Counted from the stretch's first letter, positions 51,348 through 61,159 are shown. The stretch: DNA of 64,000 nt from Bradyrhizobium algeriense (GCF_003062295.1 NZ_PYCN01000002.1:620001-684000), one strand, 5' to 3'. The notes: a model not told the origin generated them from the sequence alone. Made by a program: numbers and translations.

Positions 51348-52277
51348 ATGACCTTGACTGCACAACGGCCCTATCGCGGTGTTTTCCCCGTTGCTCCGAC
51401 CATCTTCGACGACCGTGGGGAGCTCGATCTCGCGGGGCAACGCCGCTGTATCGATTTCATGATCGACGCCGGCTCCAATGGCCTGTGCATTCTGGCCAAC
51501 TTCTCCGAGCAGTTCGTCCTGACCGATGCCGAGCGCGAACAGGTGATGCACGCGGTGCTCGAGCATGTCGCCGGCCGCGTTCCCGTGATCGTGACGACGA
51601 CGCATTTCGGCTCGCGCATCTGCGCCGAGCGCAGCCGCCAGGCCCAGGACGCGGGGGCTGCCATGGTGATGATCATGCCGCCCTATCACGGCGCCACTTT
51701 CCGCGTGCCGGAAAAGGGAATTTTCGACTTCTATCGCACCGTGTCTGACGCCATCGACATCCCCATCATGATCCAGGATGCGCCCGTTGCCGGGACGCCG
51801 CTTTCGGTCGACCTGCTGGCCCGCATGGCGCGGGAAATTCCGAACATCCGCTATTTCAAGATCGAGGTGCCGATGGCGGCGGCGAAGCTTCGCGATCTCA
51901 TTGCGGCCGGCGGCGACAGCATCGAAGGGCCCTGGGACGGCGAGGAAGCCATCACGCTGATGGCCGATCTCGATGCCGGCGCGACCGGCGCCATGACGGG
52001 TGGCGGATACCCTGACGGCATCAGGCAAATCGTCGATCCGTATCTTGCGGGGCGCCGGGAAGAAGCGATGGCGGCCTATGGGCGCTGGCTGCCGCTGATC
52101 AATTACGAAAACCGGCAATGCGGCTTGCAGGCCGCCAAGATCCTGATGCAGGAAGGCGGCGTGATCGGCTCGGACGCGGTTCGTCATCCCTTGCAACGGG
52201 TTCATCCGGCGGCGCGCGCGGGTCTCATTGAAATCGCCCGCCAGCTCGATCCCGTCGTGTTGCGCTGGGGGCGGTAA
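51348..52277 (+). CDS. dihydrodipicolinate synthase/N-acetylneuraminate lyase family protein
   Basis: 309 residues, Schiff-base aldolase TIM barrel. GVFPVAPTIFDDRGELDLAG, the GSNGLCILANFSEQFVLTDAER phosphate/keto-acid loop, IMPPYHGATF with the conserved Tyr, and IRYFKIEVP with the Schiff-base Lys are present. Next to sugar-acid users, KDG or keto-deoxyarabonate dehydratase activity is more likely than lysine synthesis, since the motif GANGL of DapA reads GSNGLCILANF here. The ATG at 51348 has only a weak upstream site. It is divergent from the CoA-transferase with 106 bp between. Confidence 0.85.
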   Translation: MTLTAQRPYRGVFPVAPTIFDDRGELDLAGQRRCIDFMIDAGSNGLCILANFSEQFVLTDAEREQVMHAVLEHVAGRVPVIVTTTHFGSRICAERSRQAQDAGAAMVMIMPPYHGATFRVPEKGIFDFYRTVSDAIDIPIMIQDAPVAGTPLSVDLLARMAREIPNIRYFKIEVPMAAAKLRDLIAAGGDSIEGPWDGEEAITLMADLDAGATGAMTGGGYPDGIRQIVDPYLAGRREEAMAAYGRWLPLINYENRQCGLQAAKILMQEGGVIGSDAVRHPLQRVHPAARAGLIEIARQLDPVVLRWGR

Positions 52278-52362
52278 TAACGTCTTCATCACGGCTAGAT
52301 GCAAAAGCGCACGGAAACGGAACCTTCGTTTCGGTCAAACATAAAAATTGCGGAGGATCGAC

Positions 52363-52554
52363 ATGACCGAACAACAGACCTTTGCATTGCTGCTTGGCGA
52401 GGCGGCCATGGTCGTTTGGGGAGATATGCCGCGCGACATCCAGGAAGCGCTGTTCGAAACCGCGATGCGCGAGCGGGAGGATTTGCGCCACGACCTTGCC
52501 TGCCTACTGCATGAGCGTCATCCCAGGACACAGCACCCGGCAAAACCGGCCTGA
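52363..52554 (+). CDS. small conserved-looking protein, 63 residues
   Basis: ATG 52363 follows CGGAGGATCGAC, a strong ribosome site. The product, MTEQQTFALLLGEAAMVVWGDMPRDIQEALFETAMREREDL and on, is mostly helical with acidic N-terminus and a basic His-rich tail (HERHPRTQHPAKPA). The middle PRDIQEALFETAM is amphipathic. No family is recognised. It follows the DHDPS-like gene at 85 bp and converges with the EEP gene; it may be a toxin-antitoxin-like or regulatory small protein, but nothing supports that beyond size. Confidence 0.65.
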   Translation: MTEQQTFALLLGEAAMVVWGDMPRDIQEALFETAMREREDLRHDLACLLHERHPRTQHPAKPA

Positions 52555-52566
52555 CGGTGAGAACCC

Positions 52567-53250
52567 CTAATCCGAGAAGGCGACATCGGCGATGACGGGC
52601 AGATGGTCCGAGCATGTCCGGGCCTTGCGGTCGGTCCAGGCCGAGCGGATCAGCCCGTCGCGCGTGACGTAAATCCGATCCAGCCGCAGCAGCGGAAAAC
52701 GCGAGGGGAATGTCCGCAACCGTGTCCGAACCGGGCAGGCTTGGGCCAGTACCCCGCGCACTGACCTCACCCAGAGCCAGTCGTTGAAATCGCCGAGCAC
52801 GAGCGTTCGCTTCGGCTGCACTAGATCAACCAGGGCATGGGCCTGAGCGTGCCTTTCATGGATACTCAAACCGAGATGAGTGGCAACGACCGTCATCTCG
52901 CCCGCACTCGATTGTATGCGCGCCGAAATAGCCCGGCGCGGCTCTCGTTCCTGATACGAGACGTCGACGATTTTCGGCGCCTCGGCGAAGGGCCACTTGC
53001 TCAGCAGCACCTGTCCATAATCGCCGTCCTGTGTGATGATCGAACGGGCATCGATGCTGTGGTCTCCGACCGCTTCAGCCAACCGGGCAAAGGGATCATC
53101 GGTACGTCCGCGCGAATCGACCTCCTGCAGCGCGACAACGTCGGGCGACCAGTGCCGGATGACCGAGCAGACGCCGTCCAGATGGAAACCCGGATTGAGG
53201 TGGAAGATGCCGTGCACGTTCCACGTCATGATGCGCATGGCGGGCGTCAC
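52567..53250 (-). CDS. endonuclease/exonuclease/phosphatase family protein
   Basis: About 227 residues. The start is a GTG at 53250 overlapping the upstream stop by 4 bp (GTGA), or ATG 53238 (MRIMTWNVHG). EEP signatures: TWNVHG (Asn), VALQEVDSRG (metal Glu), VVATHLGLSIHERHAQ, LVLGDFNDW (Asp, Asn) and SDHLPVIADV (Asp, His). All active-site positions are present. It cleaves phosphodiesters or phosphomonoesters in nucleic acid or lipid. The overlap with the PLD-VTT gene suggests a lipid phosphodiesterase or phosphatase acting after phospholipase D. Confidence 0.87.
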   Translation of the reverse strand: MTPAMRIMTWNVHGIFHLNPGFHLDGVCSVIRHWSPDVVALQEVDSRGRTDDPFARLAEAVGDHSIDARSIITQDGDYGQVLLSKWPFAEAPKIVDVSYQEREPRRAISARIQSSAGEMTVVATHLGLSIHERHAQAHALVDLVQPKRTLVLGDFNDWLWVRSVRGVLAQACPVRTRLRTFPSRFPLLRLDRIYVTRDGLIRSAWTDRKARTCSDHLPVIADVAFSD

Positions 53251-55466
53251 GTTCTTCGTCCCGCCATCCACGTCACCAGGAACTGCACGCCAAGACACAG
53301 CGCGATCCAGGCTATGATCGCCAGCGCCAGCAGCACCGCATTCGTCCACGAGGCGTTTCTGGCGAGATCCGCGATCTGCGCGCCGAGCGCGGCCATGACC
53401 GCGATCCCCGGCGCCATGCCGAGCACGGTGCCGAGCAGAAAATCGCGCAGGCTGAGCTTGCTGGCGCCCGCCACCAGGTTCACGATCGAGAACGGGGCGA
53501 TCGGCACCATCCGGATCATCGCGACCGCGACGACCCCCTTGCCGATGATGCGGCTCTGAACCCGCGCGGCCCGGCGCCCGAGCAGCCGCTGCAGCCGCGC
53601 CTGGCCCAGCACGCGGCCGATCGAAAACAGCGTGAGTGCGCTGAGCAGCACGCCGGCGCCGGCGCTGAAGAAACCCATCCACGGCCCCAGCGCCGCCGAC
53701 GTCGCCGCGATCAACACCAGCACCGGAAACACTACCAGCCCGCCGACGACGAAAGCGGCAATCGCGAACAGCGGCGCGAATTGCGTCCGCGCGGATTGCG
53801 AAATGGCCGAGGAGACGAAGCCGACGTCAGCGAAATCGCGTAACGACGTGTACTGCCAGGCTAGCGCCAGGCCGGCGAGCGCCGCGGCCAACCCCGACAC
53901 GGCCAAAATGGTTCTTGCCGTCCACATCCGATTGGCGGCGCGATCGAGGTGAAGCGGCTCTCGGGGATCGGCGACGGGCTGCACCATAGTTGCCACGCTG
54001 CCGGCCGTCGCGGCCGGGTCGATCGGCCGCAATAATTTCGCGCCGCCCGCGTCCGGCAGGCGGTCGAGAAATCCAAACAGATCGGCTTCGTTGCTTTCGA
54101 TCTCCCGCTCTTCGACGCCGCAGAAATGCCCGATCAGGCCGCGGCGAAGCCGGGCGATATAGTCCCGATGCGCGCCGGACGTCGCCTCGAAGGCGAGATC
54201 GCATTCGGTGTCGGCGCCCATCGAGCGATTGTTGAGGTTGGCCGAACCCACGCGCAGGATGCGGTCGTCGACGATCATCACCTTGCTGTGCACCATGACG
54301 ACGGCAGCCTGGTCCGCATCCCTTGTCGATGGATAGAGAAAGCGAATCCGGTCCATGACGCCTGCTGCTACGAACTGGGCGATGAATCCGCCGCGGCCGC
54401 TCTGCATGGCCTGCGATTCGAACCAGGACGAATGCATCTTCGGCGTGACGATCAGAACGCGAAGCTGTGGCACATCCAGCATCCGCTGCGCCAAGAGGCG
54501 CGCGATGTCGGTGGCGCTGGTGAACTGGTTCTCGATATAGATGAAGCGATCGGCCGCATTGATGGACGCCTTGAACAGAAGCGCGACCTCGTTCACGCCG
54601 GCTTCACTCGCGGTGGCGATCTCGGTCCGCGCGATGCCCACCGTCATTTCCCGGCATTGCACCGGCACCGAGGCCGGCCAGCGCTCGCCCTTGACGGATA
54701 CGGTTGTTTCGACCGTGCAGCCGGCGGCGCGCCACCTGTTCTCCGCCAACTCCGTCAGGCTGACCGCGGCTTTCCCATCCACCATGCATTGCACGTCGTG
54801 AAACGGCGGATAGGGCTTGCCGTCGGGATCGGTCCGCAGCGGATGATGGGCTTCATGCGCGCTGGTGTCCCAGCGCCTTATCGTGAGGTCGAGACCGCCG
54901 ACGAACGCAAGCGCGCCGTCAATGACGACGATCTTCTGGTGCTGCGACGACCCCAGAGGAAGGCTGGAGTCGAAACAGAAACAAAGCCGGTCCGCCGTTT
55001 CCGAGGTGAATTTGGCGGCTGAATTCCACTCCCGCTCCGCCGCGTAGAGGGCCGGGAATTTCCAGCTCAGGATGTTGATCCGCAGCTCGGGCTTCGCCTT
55101 CAGGAGCGCTTTCAGAAACGCGCCGAGCTCTTCCGGATAACCGTCATCGGCCTGCCCGGAAGGCCCGACGAGCCGGGTCAGGCTGTGGATGTCCCAGCCG
55201 ATGATGTAGACTTGGCTCGTCGCGAGCAGCAGCGCTTCCCGCAACGCAGCGAAATATGCGGCTGCGTCATTGAGGATTGCCAGCCGCCCTGCCTTGCACC
55301 TTCTCCAGATGGTGTCGCCCGGGATGAGGATGGATGAGCTTTGCAGCAGGCGGCACCTCGGCAAAACATGGCGTGTGAGCGCGGGACTACGCGCGCAGGC
55401 CCGCTGTGAACAAACGTTTGGCAGGCAAGACCGTTCCTGCACCCGGAACGGTTTTGCGCTCCGCAA
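53247..55466 (-). CDS. phospholipase D-like protein fused to a VTT (TVP38/DedA-type) membrane domain
   Basis: Up to 739 residues, but the first 40 or so look untranslated (Cys/Arg/Pro-rich), and a non-ATG start near 55364 is possible. Two HKD motifs are intact: QHQKIVVIDG (H176, K178, D183) and VHSKVMIVDD (H393, K395, D400), the latter followed by GSANLNNRSMG. From about residue 510 come several membrane helices with the VTT pattern (FPVLVLIAATSAALGPWMG, IRMVPIAPFSIVNLVAGASKLSLRDFLLGTVLGMAPG). It would hydrolyse or transphosphatidylate phospholipid at the inner membrane; cardiolipin synthesis is possible. It overlaps the EEP gene. Confidence 0.85.
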   Translation of the reverse strand: MRSAKPFRVQERSCLPNVCSQRACARSPALTRHVLPRCRLLQSSSILIPGDTIWRRCKAGRLAILNDAAAYFAALREALLLATSQVYIIGWDIHSLTRLVGPSGQADDGYPEELGAFLKALLKAKPELRINILSWKFPALYAAEREWNSAAKFTSETADRLCFCFDSSLPLGSSQHQKIVVIDGALAFVGGLDLTIRRWDTSAHEAHHPLRTDPDGKPYPPFHDVQCMVDGKAAVSLTELAENRWRAAGCTVETTVSVKGERWPASVPVQCREMTVGIARTEIATASEAGVNEVALLFKASINAADRFIYIENQFTSATDIARLLAQRMLDVPQLRVLIVTPKMHSSWFESQAMQSGRGGFIAQFVAAGVMDRIRFLYPSTRDADQAAVVMVHSKVMIVDDRILRVGSANLNNRSMGADTECDLAFEATSGAHRDYIARLRRGLIGHFCGVEEREIESNEADLFGFLDRLPDAGGAKLLRPIDPAATAGSVATMVQPVADPREPLHLDRAANRMWTARTILAVSGLAAALAGLALAWQYTSLRDFADVGFVSSAISQSARTQFAPLFAIAAFVVGGLVVFPVLVLIAATSAALGPWMGFFSAGAGVLLSALTLFSIGRVLGQARLQRLLGRRAARVQSRIIGKGVVAVAMIRMVPIAPFSIVNLVAGASKLSLRDFLLGTVLGMAPGIAVMAALGAQIADLARNASWTNAVLLALAIIAWIALCLGVQFLVTWMAGRRT

Positions 55467-55484
55467 CTGCTCGGGAAATCCAGT

Positions 55485-55763
55485 CTAGCGGCGGTCCTGG
55501 CTGGAAGGGCCGTCTTCCCCGGCCACCGGCTCGATGTAGGTGCTGTGCAACGAGGTTGCCGACCTGAAGCCGTCGAACATCACGCGGACCGTGCTGCGAT
55601 AGCGGCCCATGCCGATGACGACCCCTTCCCTGCCGGCGAGATTTGGGCATCGCGCCGCGCCGAGTGCGGTCATCCTGATGCGGGTCCGTGGAGACAGCCC
55701 GGGCCGTTCTCCGGGCGGTTCTGCAGGCGATCGCGACGAACCGAGAGCCATTGCGGGACTCAT
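55485..55763 (-). CDS. short conserved hypothetical protein with a KOW-like core
   Basis: 92 residues. The core RIRMTALGAARCPNLAGREGVVIGMGRYRSTVRVMFDGFRSATSLHSTYIEPV is a small beta-rich module with the basic Gly pattern of KOW/RNA-binding loops. The N-terminal 28 residues are Pro/Arg/Ser-rich and could be excluded by a later start. I recall this type as a multi-copy small gene in bradyrhizobia. It lies in a gap before the T1SS block, on the same strand as the neighbours. No ribosome site of note. Confidence 0.6.
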   Translation of the reverse strand: MSPAMALGSSRSPAEPPGERPGLSPRTRIRMTALGAARCPNLAGREGVVIGMGRYRSTVRVMFDGFRSATSLHSTYIEPVAGEDGPSSQDRR

Positions 55764-55964
55764 CTATTCACCCGGCGATGAAAAGCGTTCGGCGTCGAAG
55801 GCTTGGCGGGAAATCCACCAACGCACCATGCGATTGACGAACGCCGGCGGCGTCCTTGCCGGGCGCACCTCCAGAACACCGATGCCTGTCGTTTCCGTTC
55901 ATCGTGACCATCGTGCCCGCTCCTTCCCCGCCATGGCCGGCAGGGCCGTGCCGGCAAACCCGCG

Positions 55965-57527
55965 TCACGCCGAGACCGAGTGTTCGCTGGCGGTCTGCCG
56001 GTCCGGCGTGGGCCGCCAATCGCGCCACTTCCGGACCGACGGGGCGCTCGCCGGTTCGATCGCGGCCAGCACCGCGGCGTTGACTTCGGCCATCCGCCCG
56101 AGCTTGGCCATGCACCTGGCAACCGCGACGAAACCATCCGGCTGATCCGGTTGCAGCCGCATGAATTCGAGGTGCTGGCGCAATGCTTCCTCGTGCTGAC
56201 CGAGGCTTTCGCAGACCTGGCCCAGACATTGCCACGCCTTGGCGGCGTCGGGCCGAACCGTCGTGAGAATCCGGAACTGCCGTTTGGCCGCGGCAAAGTC
56301 ACCCTTCGCCGCCAGCAATTGGCCGAGCCGGTGCAACGCGTCGGCGTGCTTCGGCTGAACCTCCAGGATCCGCCGGTAGCCGATTTCCGCGTCAGTCGAC
56401 TTTCCCTTCCGGTGCAGTTCGGTCGCCAGTTGCAGGACCTCGGGAATACTGCGGGGGTCGATCCCGCCGCCTAGATTCCTGCCGTTCCTGGTCTCCAGAA
56501 CGGTGCAGCGGATCTTGCGCTCCGCGCAGCCGAACGAATATTTGTATGGCTCGTTTCCGCGCAGAAAGTCGTATTCGGAAAAGCCGTTCGCGATCGCGTG
56601 GCGAATGCTGAAGGCGTGCAGGATCACTCCTGACGGCGGCCCGTCGAACGTCTCGTCACGTCCGGTCATGTAGAACAAAAACGCCCGCCTGCGCGGATCC
56701 ACCAGCGTGGCCAGCGCCGCGACGGGCCGGTCGCGATGCCAGAAAGTCGGCAGGTACAGCATGCCGGATTGAAAACTGCGCGTCAGCATGGCGCCGTTCG
56801 AGGCGACCAGGCTTTCGATCCTGTCACCCTTGCGAGGGCGCCATTTCGTCTCCCAGAAGCCCAGCAAGGTCTTGAGGTCCTGCGCGAACGTCTCGGGCGT
56901 CGAAACGGTTATTCGATATTCGCCGGGCGTATCGACCTGCTTGAGGAGGCGCCGGATTTTTTGCCTGGTATTGGCGCTCAGCGATTCCAGATAGCTATTC
57001 CAGTCCTTGGGTAGCGTGAGATACGGGCAGAGACTGTTATCGATACCGTCGACCTTGTTGACCCTGCCGACCTCCGTATAGTTGAAACTGGCTTTCGGAA
57101 AGCAGGCCAGAAGCAACCGCGAGCGCCGCTCCGACATCCGCACATTTTCAAGATTGAGGCGCGCCCAATTCATCTGCCTGATGCAGCGGGCAAAGGCTGG
57201 AATGACCTTGTTCTCCGCCTCGGGTCTGCAAATGATGCCAGTGTAGTCGGCTGCAAAATTGCCGGCCATCCTCAGGTCGCTGATGACGTCTGATTTCTCG
57301 ATCCTGTTCTGCAGCCGCAAGGGAAGGAACGCAACATAAGGCAGATCGGCGGACTCTCCGGCTTTTGCCGCCAGGATGAACCACGGCCGCTGGAGGTGGG
57401 ACAGCCAGCCGTTGAGCCATTGCCACGACAGGAATATCTGCGCTTCGTCGTCCGCGTCGTAGACGCCGTTCCAGTTGTCCTCGAGCTTGGCCAGGGACGG
57501 CAGGGTTTCGATGATGTCGATATGCAC
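55965..57527 (-). CDS. GNAT (BioF2-like) acetyltransferase with C-terminal TPR domain
   Basis: 520 residues. Residues about 60-350 carry the BioF2/GNAT-like domain seen in polysaccharide-associated proteins (SYLESLSANTRQKIRRLLKQVD, LGFWETKWRPRKGDRIESLV, FWHRDRPVAALATLVD, FLRGNEPYKYSFGCAERKI). Residues about 370-485 form tetratricopeptide repeats (AEIGYRRILEVQPKHADALHRLGQLLAAKGDFAAAKRQFRILTTVRPDAAKAWQCLGQVC). It is the last gene of the T1SS operon, 45 bp after the HlyD gene. A role in acylating or modifying an exported product is inferred. Confidence 0.78.
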   Translation of the reverse strand: MHIDIIETLPSLAKLEDNWNGVYDADDEAQIFLSWQWLNGWLSHLQRPWFILAAKAGESADLPYVAFLPLRLQNRIEKSDVISDLRMAGNFAADYTGIICRPEAENKVIPAFARCIRQMNWARLNLENVRMSERRSRLLLACFPKASFNYTEVGRVNKVDGIDNSLCPYLTLPKDWNSYLESLSANTRQKIRRLLKQVDTPGEYRITVSTPETFAQDLKTLLGFWETKWRPRKGDRIESLVASNGAMLTRSFQSGMLYLPTFWHRDRPVAALATLVDPRRRAFLFYMTGRDETFDGPPSGVILHAFSIRHAIANGFSEYDFLRGNEPYKYSFGCAERKIRCTVLETRNGRNLGGGIDPRSIPEVLQLATELHRKGKSTDAEIGYRRILEVQPKHADALHRLGQLLAAKGDFAAAKRQFRILTTVRPDAAKAWQCLGQVCESLGQHEEALRQHLEFMRLQPDQPDGFVAVARCMAKLGRMAEVNAAVLAAIEPASAPSVRKWRDWRPTPDRQTASEHSVSA

Positions 57528-57572
57528 GGCGGACGCCTTTCCAAAGCTGCGTGTTGACTGCTCATTGATCGT

Positions 57573-58937
57573 CTAGCGCTCTCGGAATGCGCGCATCATG
57601 CTGTCGTGGATCGGCCTGACGATGTACTGGAAGAACGTCCGCTCCGACGTCTTGATGTAGACCTCGGCCGGCATGCCGGGCGTCGGGCTGAAGTTCGGCA
57701 CATTCCTGCTCTCCTCGCTGTTGAGCTTGACGCGCACGATATAGATGTCGGTCGGTCCCACCTGCTGGGACTTCTTTTCGTCCGCCAGCGTATCGGCCGA
57801 GAGATAGATGACGTCGCCGGAAACCATCGGCGTAATGCGCTGATTCAGCGCCGTCAGCCTCACCATCGCTATCTGTCCGTGCTTCACGCTGTCGATATCC
57901 TGCGGCCGCAACCGCGCCTCGATGATCAGCTCGTCCTTGAGCGGCAGCAACTCCATGATGTTCTTGCCGGCCTCGACCACCCCGCCCCGCGTATGATAGC
58001 GCAGCTTCACCACCACGCCGCTCACCGGCGCCGTGACGCGGACCCGATCGAGGATGCCCTTGGCGCTCAGCATCCGCTCGCGGACGTCGGCCAGTTCGCC
58101 GCGGATCTCGTGCATCTGTTCGACCGCGGTCTTGATCGCGGTCTTGCGCACGCCATTGATCTGCTCGACCGCGCGGGCGATGCGTTCCTTGGCATCGCCG
58201 ATGTCGCCCATGATGCGGCCGACCTCGCCTTCCAGATTGGCCTTCTGCCGCTGCAGCACCATGAGTTCCGGCTTGCGCACCAGCCCGGCTTGCACCAGCT
58301 TGTCCTTGGTCACGATTTCCTCGTCGAGCAGAACGATCTGACGGTGGGCCGCATCGAGCTGCACCCGCGATCCCCGGATTCGCTCCTCCAGCGCGTTGAT
58401 GCTCTCCTGGATGCTCTTGACGTCGCTGTTGAGGTTGTTGCGGCGCGCCGTGAATGTCATCTGCTGGCTGTCGACGATTTCCCTCGCCTCGGGCGAGCTG
58501 GGCAGCCATTGGACGATCTCGGGCGGCAAGGTGATCTCTTTTTCCTCCTTCATCTCGGCCTGCAGCCTCGCATCGATGGCCGTCAGGCGGATGCGCCGCA
58601 GGAACAGCCGCTGCAGCTCCGCGCGCGCCGCGGTGTCGTCGAGTTCGAGCAGCATTTGTCCGGCTTCCACCGTGTCGCCTTCGCGAACGTAGATTTCGCG
58701 GATCATTCCGCCCTCGAGATGCTGGACGATCTTGTTCTGTCCGGTAACGACGAACACGCCCGAGGCGACCACGGCGCCGGCGATCGGCGCCATGTTGCCC
58801 CAGACGCCGAAGCCCATCAGCACCACCGCCATGATCAGCGCACCGGCAACGGTTGGCAGCTTGGTCGATCGCGGCAGCGAATCGTACCAGGTGCCTTCCG
58901 ATTCCGCGGTGCGGACCGCAATTTTCCTGTTGGCCAT
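57573..58937 (-). CDS. HlyD family type I secretion adaptor
   Basis: 454 residues. One N-terminal membrane helix ([22 protein letters not shown] at about 27-48), a lipoyl/barrel-sandwich half ([37 protein letters not shown]), a long periplasmic alpha-helical hairpin (coiled coil, about 120-280) and the closing beta-barrel ([30 protein letters not shown]). It spans the periplasm between the ABC exporter and an outer-membrane TolC. TolC is not encoded in the window. The gene is 41 bp after the ABC exporter gene. Confidence 0.93.
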   Translation of the reverse strand: MANRKIAVRTAESEGTWYDSLPRSTKLPTVAGALIMAVVLMGFGVWGNMAPIAGAVVASGVFVVTGQNKIVQHLEGGMIREIYVREGDTVEAGQMLLELDDTAARAELQRLFLRRIRLTAIDARLQAEMKEEKEITLPPEIVQWLPSSPEAREIVDSQQMTFTARRNNLNSDVKSIQESINALEERIRGSRVQLDAAHRQIVLLDEEIVTKDKLVQAGLVRKPELMVLQRQKANLEGEVGRIMGDIGDAKERIARAVEQINGVRKTAIKTAVEQMHEIRGELADVRERMLSAKGILDRVRVTAPVSGVVVKLRYHTRGGVVEAGKNIMELLPLKDELIIEARLRPQDIDSVKHGQIAMVRLTALNQRITPMVSGDVIYLSADTLADEKKSQQVGPTDIYIVRVKLNSEESRNVPNFSPTPGMPAEVYIKTSERTFFQYIVRPIHDSMMRAFRER

Positions 58938-58978
58938 CGCGTAACCTCGTTGCTGTCAAACCGGGCCGGCGCCTTCGA

Positions 58979-61159
58979 TCAATTCAACGAAGGCGGATCG
59001 CCCGGCCCTGTCGGGACATTGTTCGGCTTGCGTCCGGTGATCATCGGAATGATCTCGTCGCGGCCGCCGAAAGCCTGCACCGAGCCCTGATGCAGGATCA
59101 TGATCTTGTCGACGCTCATCAGCAGTGCCGCGCGCTGGGTGATCGTCACCACCGTGATCTGTTTTTCCTTGGCGCGCACCAACGCCTTGGCCAGTGCCCG
59201 CTCGCCGTTGGCGTCCAGATTCGAATTCGGCTCATCGAGCACGATCAGGCGCGGGTTGCCGTAGAATGCGCGCGCCAGCCCGATCCGCTGCCGCTGGCCG
59301 CCCGACAGCGGGCTGCCGTCCATGCCGACGATGGTCTCGTAGCCCTGGGCAAAACTCGAAATCATCTCATGCACGTCGGCGGTCTCGGCGGCGTCGAACA
59401 CGTCCTCATCACGTGCGTCGTCGCGCATGCGGCCGATGTTGGCCTTGATGGATGCCGGGAACAGTTGCACGTCCTGCGGCAGGTAGCCGACGCTCTCGCC
59501 GAACTGGCGCGGATCCCAGTTGCGCAGGTCCATCATGTCGAGCCTGACGCTGCCGGCGGTCGGGATGATGGATCCGACCAGCATGCGGGCCAGCATGGTT
59601 TTCCCGGTGCCGGAATCTCCCACAATGGCGAGCGATTCCCCGGGCTTCAATTGAAAGCTGATTCCGTTCAGGATCACCTTCTTGTTCGGCGGCGGCACGT
59701 AGAGAATGCGCTCGACATTGAGATAGCCGGCCGGACGCGGCAGGCGGAGCCGCTCCAGGTTGAGCGGCGAGTTCAGCAACAGCGACTTGATGCGGGCATA
59801 GGCCGAACGCGCCTGCACGAAGCTACGCCAGCCTTCGATGGTGCCCTCCAGCGGCGCCAGCGCGCGGCTCGCCACGATCGAGGCGGCGATGACCATGCCG
59901 CTGGTGATCTGAGCGTCCAGCGCCAGCCATGCGCCCCAACCCAGGATGGCGATTTGGGTGCACAGCCGCAGGAACTTCGACACCCCCGTCATCAGGATGT
60001 TGCGATCCTGTCCGATCACCTGGGCCTTCAAGGACTCCACGGTCTCGCGGCCCCATACCTGGACGCCTTCCGGAATCATGCCCATCGCATTGATGACCTG
60101 GGCATTGCGGGCCATCGACTCCGCCGTCAGGTTTGCCCTGGCGCCGTAATTGTTGGCCTGGTTGAACGGGACCGCGGTGACGCGCTGGTTCAACAGCGCC
60201 ACGATGACCAGCGCAACTCCCGAGCCCAGCACGATGAATCCGAGATGCGGATGGATCAGGAACACCACGGCGAAATAGACCGGCGCCATCGGCGTATCGA
60301 ACATCGTCAGCAATACCGGACCGGTAATGAACGCGCGGAGATGCTGCAGGTCGGCCAGCGTCTGGAATTCGCGACTGGATCCGCTCTGCGCGGATTTGGC
60401 GGCGGCGCTCAGCACGGGTCCGCCCAATTTGGCTTCGGTTTCGACCGCAACCCGCATCAGGATGAGGCGCCGCATCATGTCCATCAGCACATGCGCCGCG
60501 ATCGCGATGATCACGATGATGGTCAGCATCACCAGCGTGTCCGTGCTGCGGCTGGTCAGCACGCGATCGGACATGTTGAACAGGTAGATCGGGATGGCGA
60601 GCACCAGCAGGTTGACCGCAACCGAGAAAAATCCCACGGTCACCAGGTTGCGGCGGGCGTTCGCCAGACCGCTGCCGAGCACGTCCCTGAATTCATTGTC
60701 GCTGGAACGCTTATGCATCGGTGGGGAGTTACCGCCACCACCTCCTCCACCACCGTTGCCGCCTGAAGAGCCGCTGCCGTCCTTGTCGCCTCCGGTGCGC
60801 AGCGGCGGGGCTGGAACCGCTTGCTCGATCACGACGGTGGATCCCGGCGGCGGGCTCTTGGCTTCCGTCTTGGCTTCCGTCTTGGCTTCCGTTTTGGCTT
60901 GAGTCTTGGCCTCCGTCCTGGCTTCTTCCCGCGGAGATGGCTTGACCGACGGCAGCTCGACGATCTTGGCCCCGGCCCGGGCATCGTTCTCATCGGCAAA
61001 TTTGACGGGCGGATCTTCAGCCGGATCTTCGGCGCGCGAAGGCAGCGCATCAAACCACGGACGAAGCGGAATTATCTTCGCCGTGTTCGACGTTGCTTCG
61101 TCATGCTGAATTAGGCGTCCGCTCGCGGCGCTGCCTGGACGATTATCCCAGCCCCACAT
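58979..61159 (-). CDS. type I secretion ABC exporter (PrtD family) with long low-complexity N-terminus
   Basis: 726 residues from ATG 61159 (GGAGAG upstream; the in-frame ATG 61195 is less likely). Residues 1-150 are unusual: a basic Lys/Thr/Glu/Ala block with TEAK repeats (tandem 12-bp repeats in DNA at about 60862-60905), then a Gly/Ser/Asp-rich stretch. After residue about 160 come six membrane segments and the nucleotide-binding domain: Walker A GDSGTGKT, signature LSGGQRQR, Walker B LIVLDEPNSNLD. The H-loop has Gln instead of His (TITQRAALL). The PrtD-type exporter normally takes RTX or related proteins; no RTX repeats occur here. Confidence 0.9.
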   Translation of the reverse strand: MWGWDNRPGSAASGRLIQHDEATSNTAKIIPLRPWFDALPSRAEDPAEDPPVKFADENDARAGAKIVELPSVKPSPREEARTEAKTQAKTEAKTEAKTEAKSPPPGSTVVIEQAVPAPPLRTGGDKDGSGSSGGNGGGGGGGGNSPPMHKRSSDNEFRDVLGSGLANARRNLVTVGFFSVAVNLLVLAIPIYLFNMSDRVLTSRSTDTLVMLTIIVIIAIAAHVLMDMMRRLILMRVAVETEAKLGGPVLSAAAKSAQSGSSREFQTLADLQHLRAFITGPVLLTMFDTPMAPVYFAVVFLIHPHLGFIVLGSGVALVIVALLNQRVTAVPFNQANNYGARANLTAESMARNAQVINAMGMIPEGVQVWGRETVESLKAQVIGQDRNILMTGVSKFLRLCTQIAILGWGAWLALDAQITSGMVIAASIVASRALAPLEGTIEGWRSFVQARSAYARIKSLLLNSPLNLERLRLPRPAGYLNVERILYVPPPNKKVILNGISFQLKPGESLAIVGDSGTGKTMLARMLVGSIIPTAGSVRLDMMDLRNWDPRQFGESVGYLPQDVQLFPASIKANIGRMRDDARDEDVFDAAETADVHEMISSFAQGYETIVGMDGSPLSGGQRQRIGLARAFYGNPRLIVLDEPNSNLDANGERALAKALVRAKEKQITVVTITQRAALLMSVDKIMILHQGSVQAFGGRDEIIPMITGRKPNNVPTGPGDPPSLN

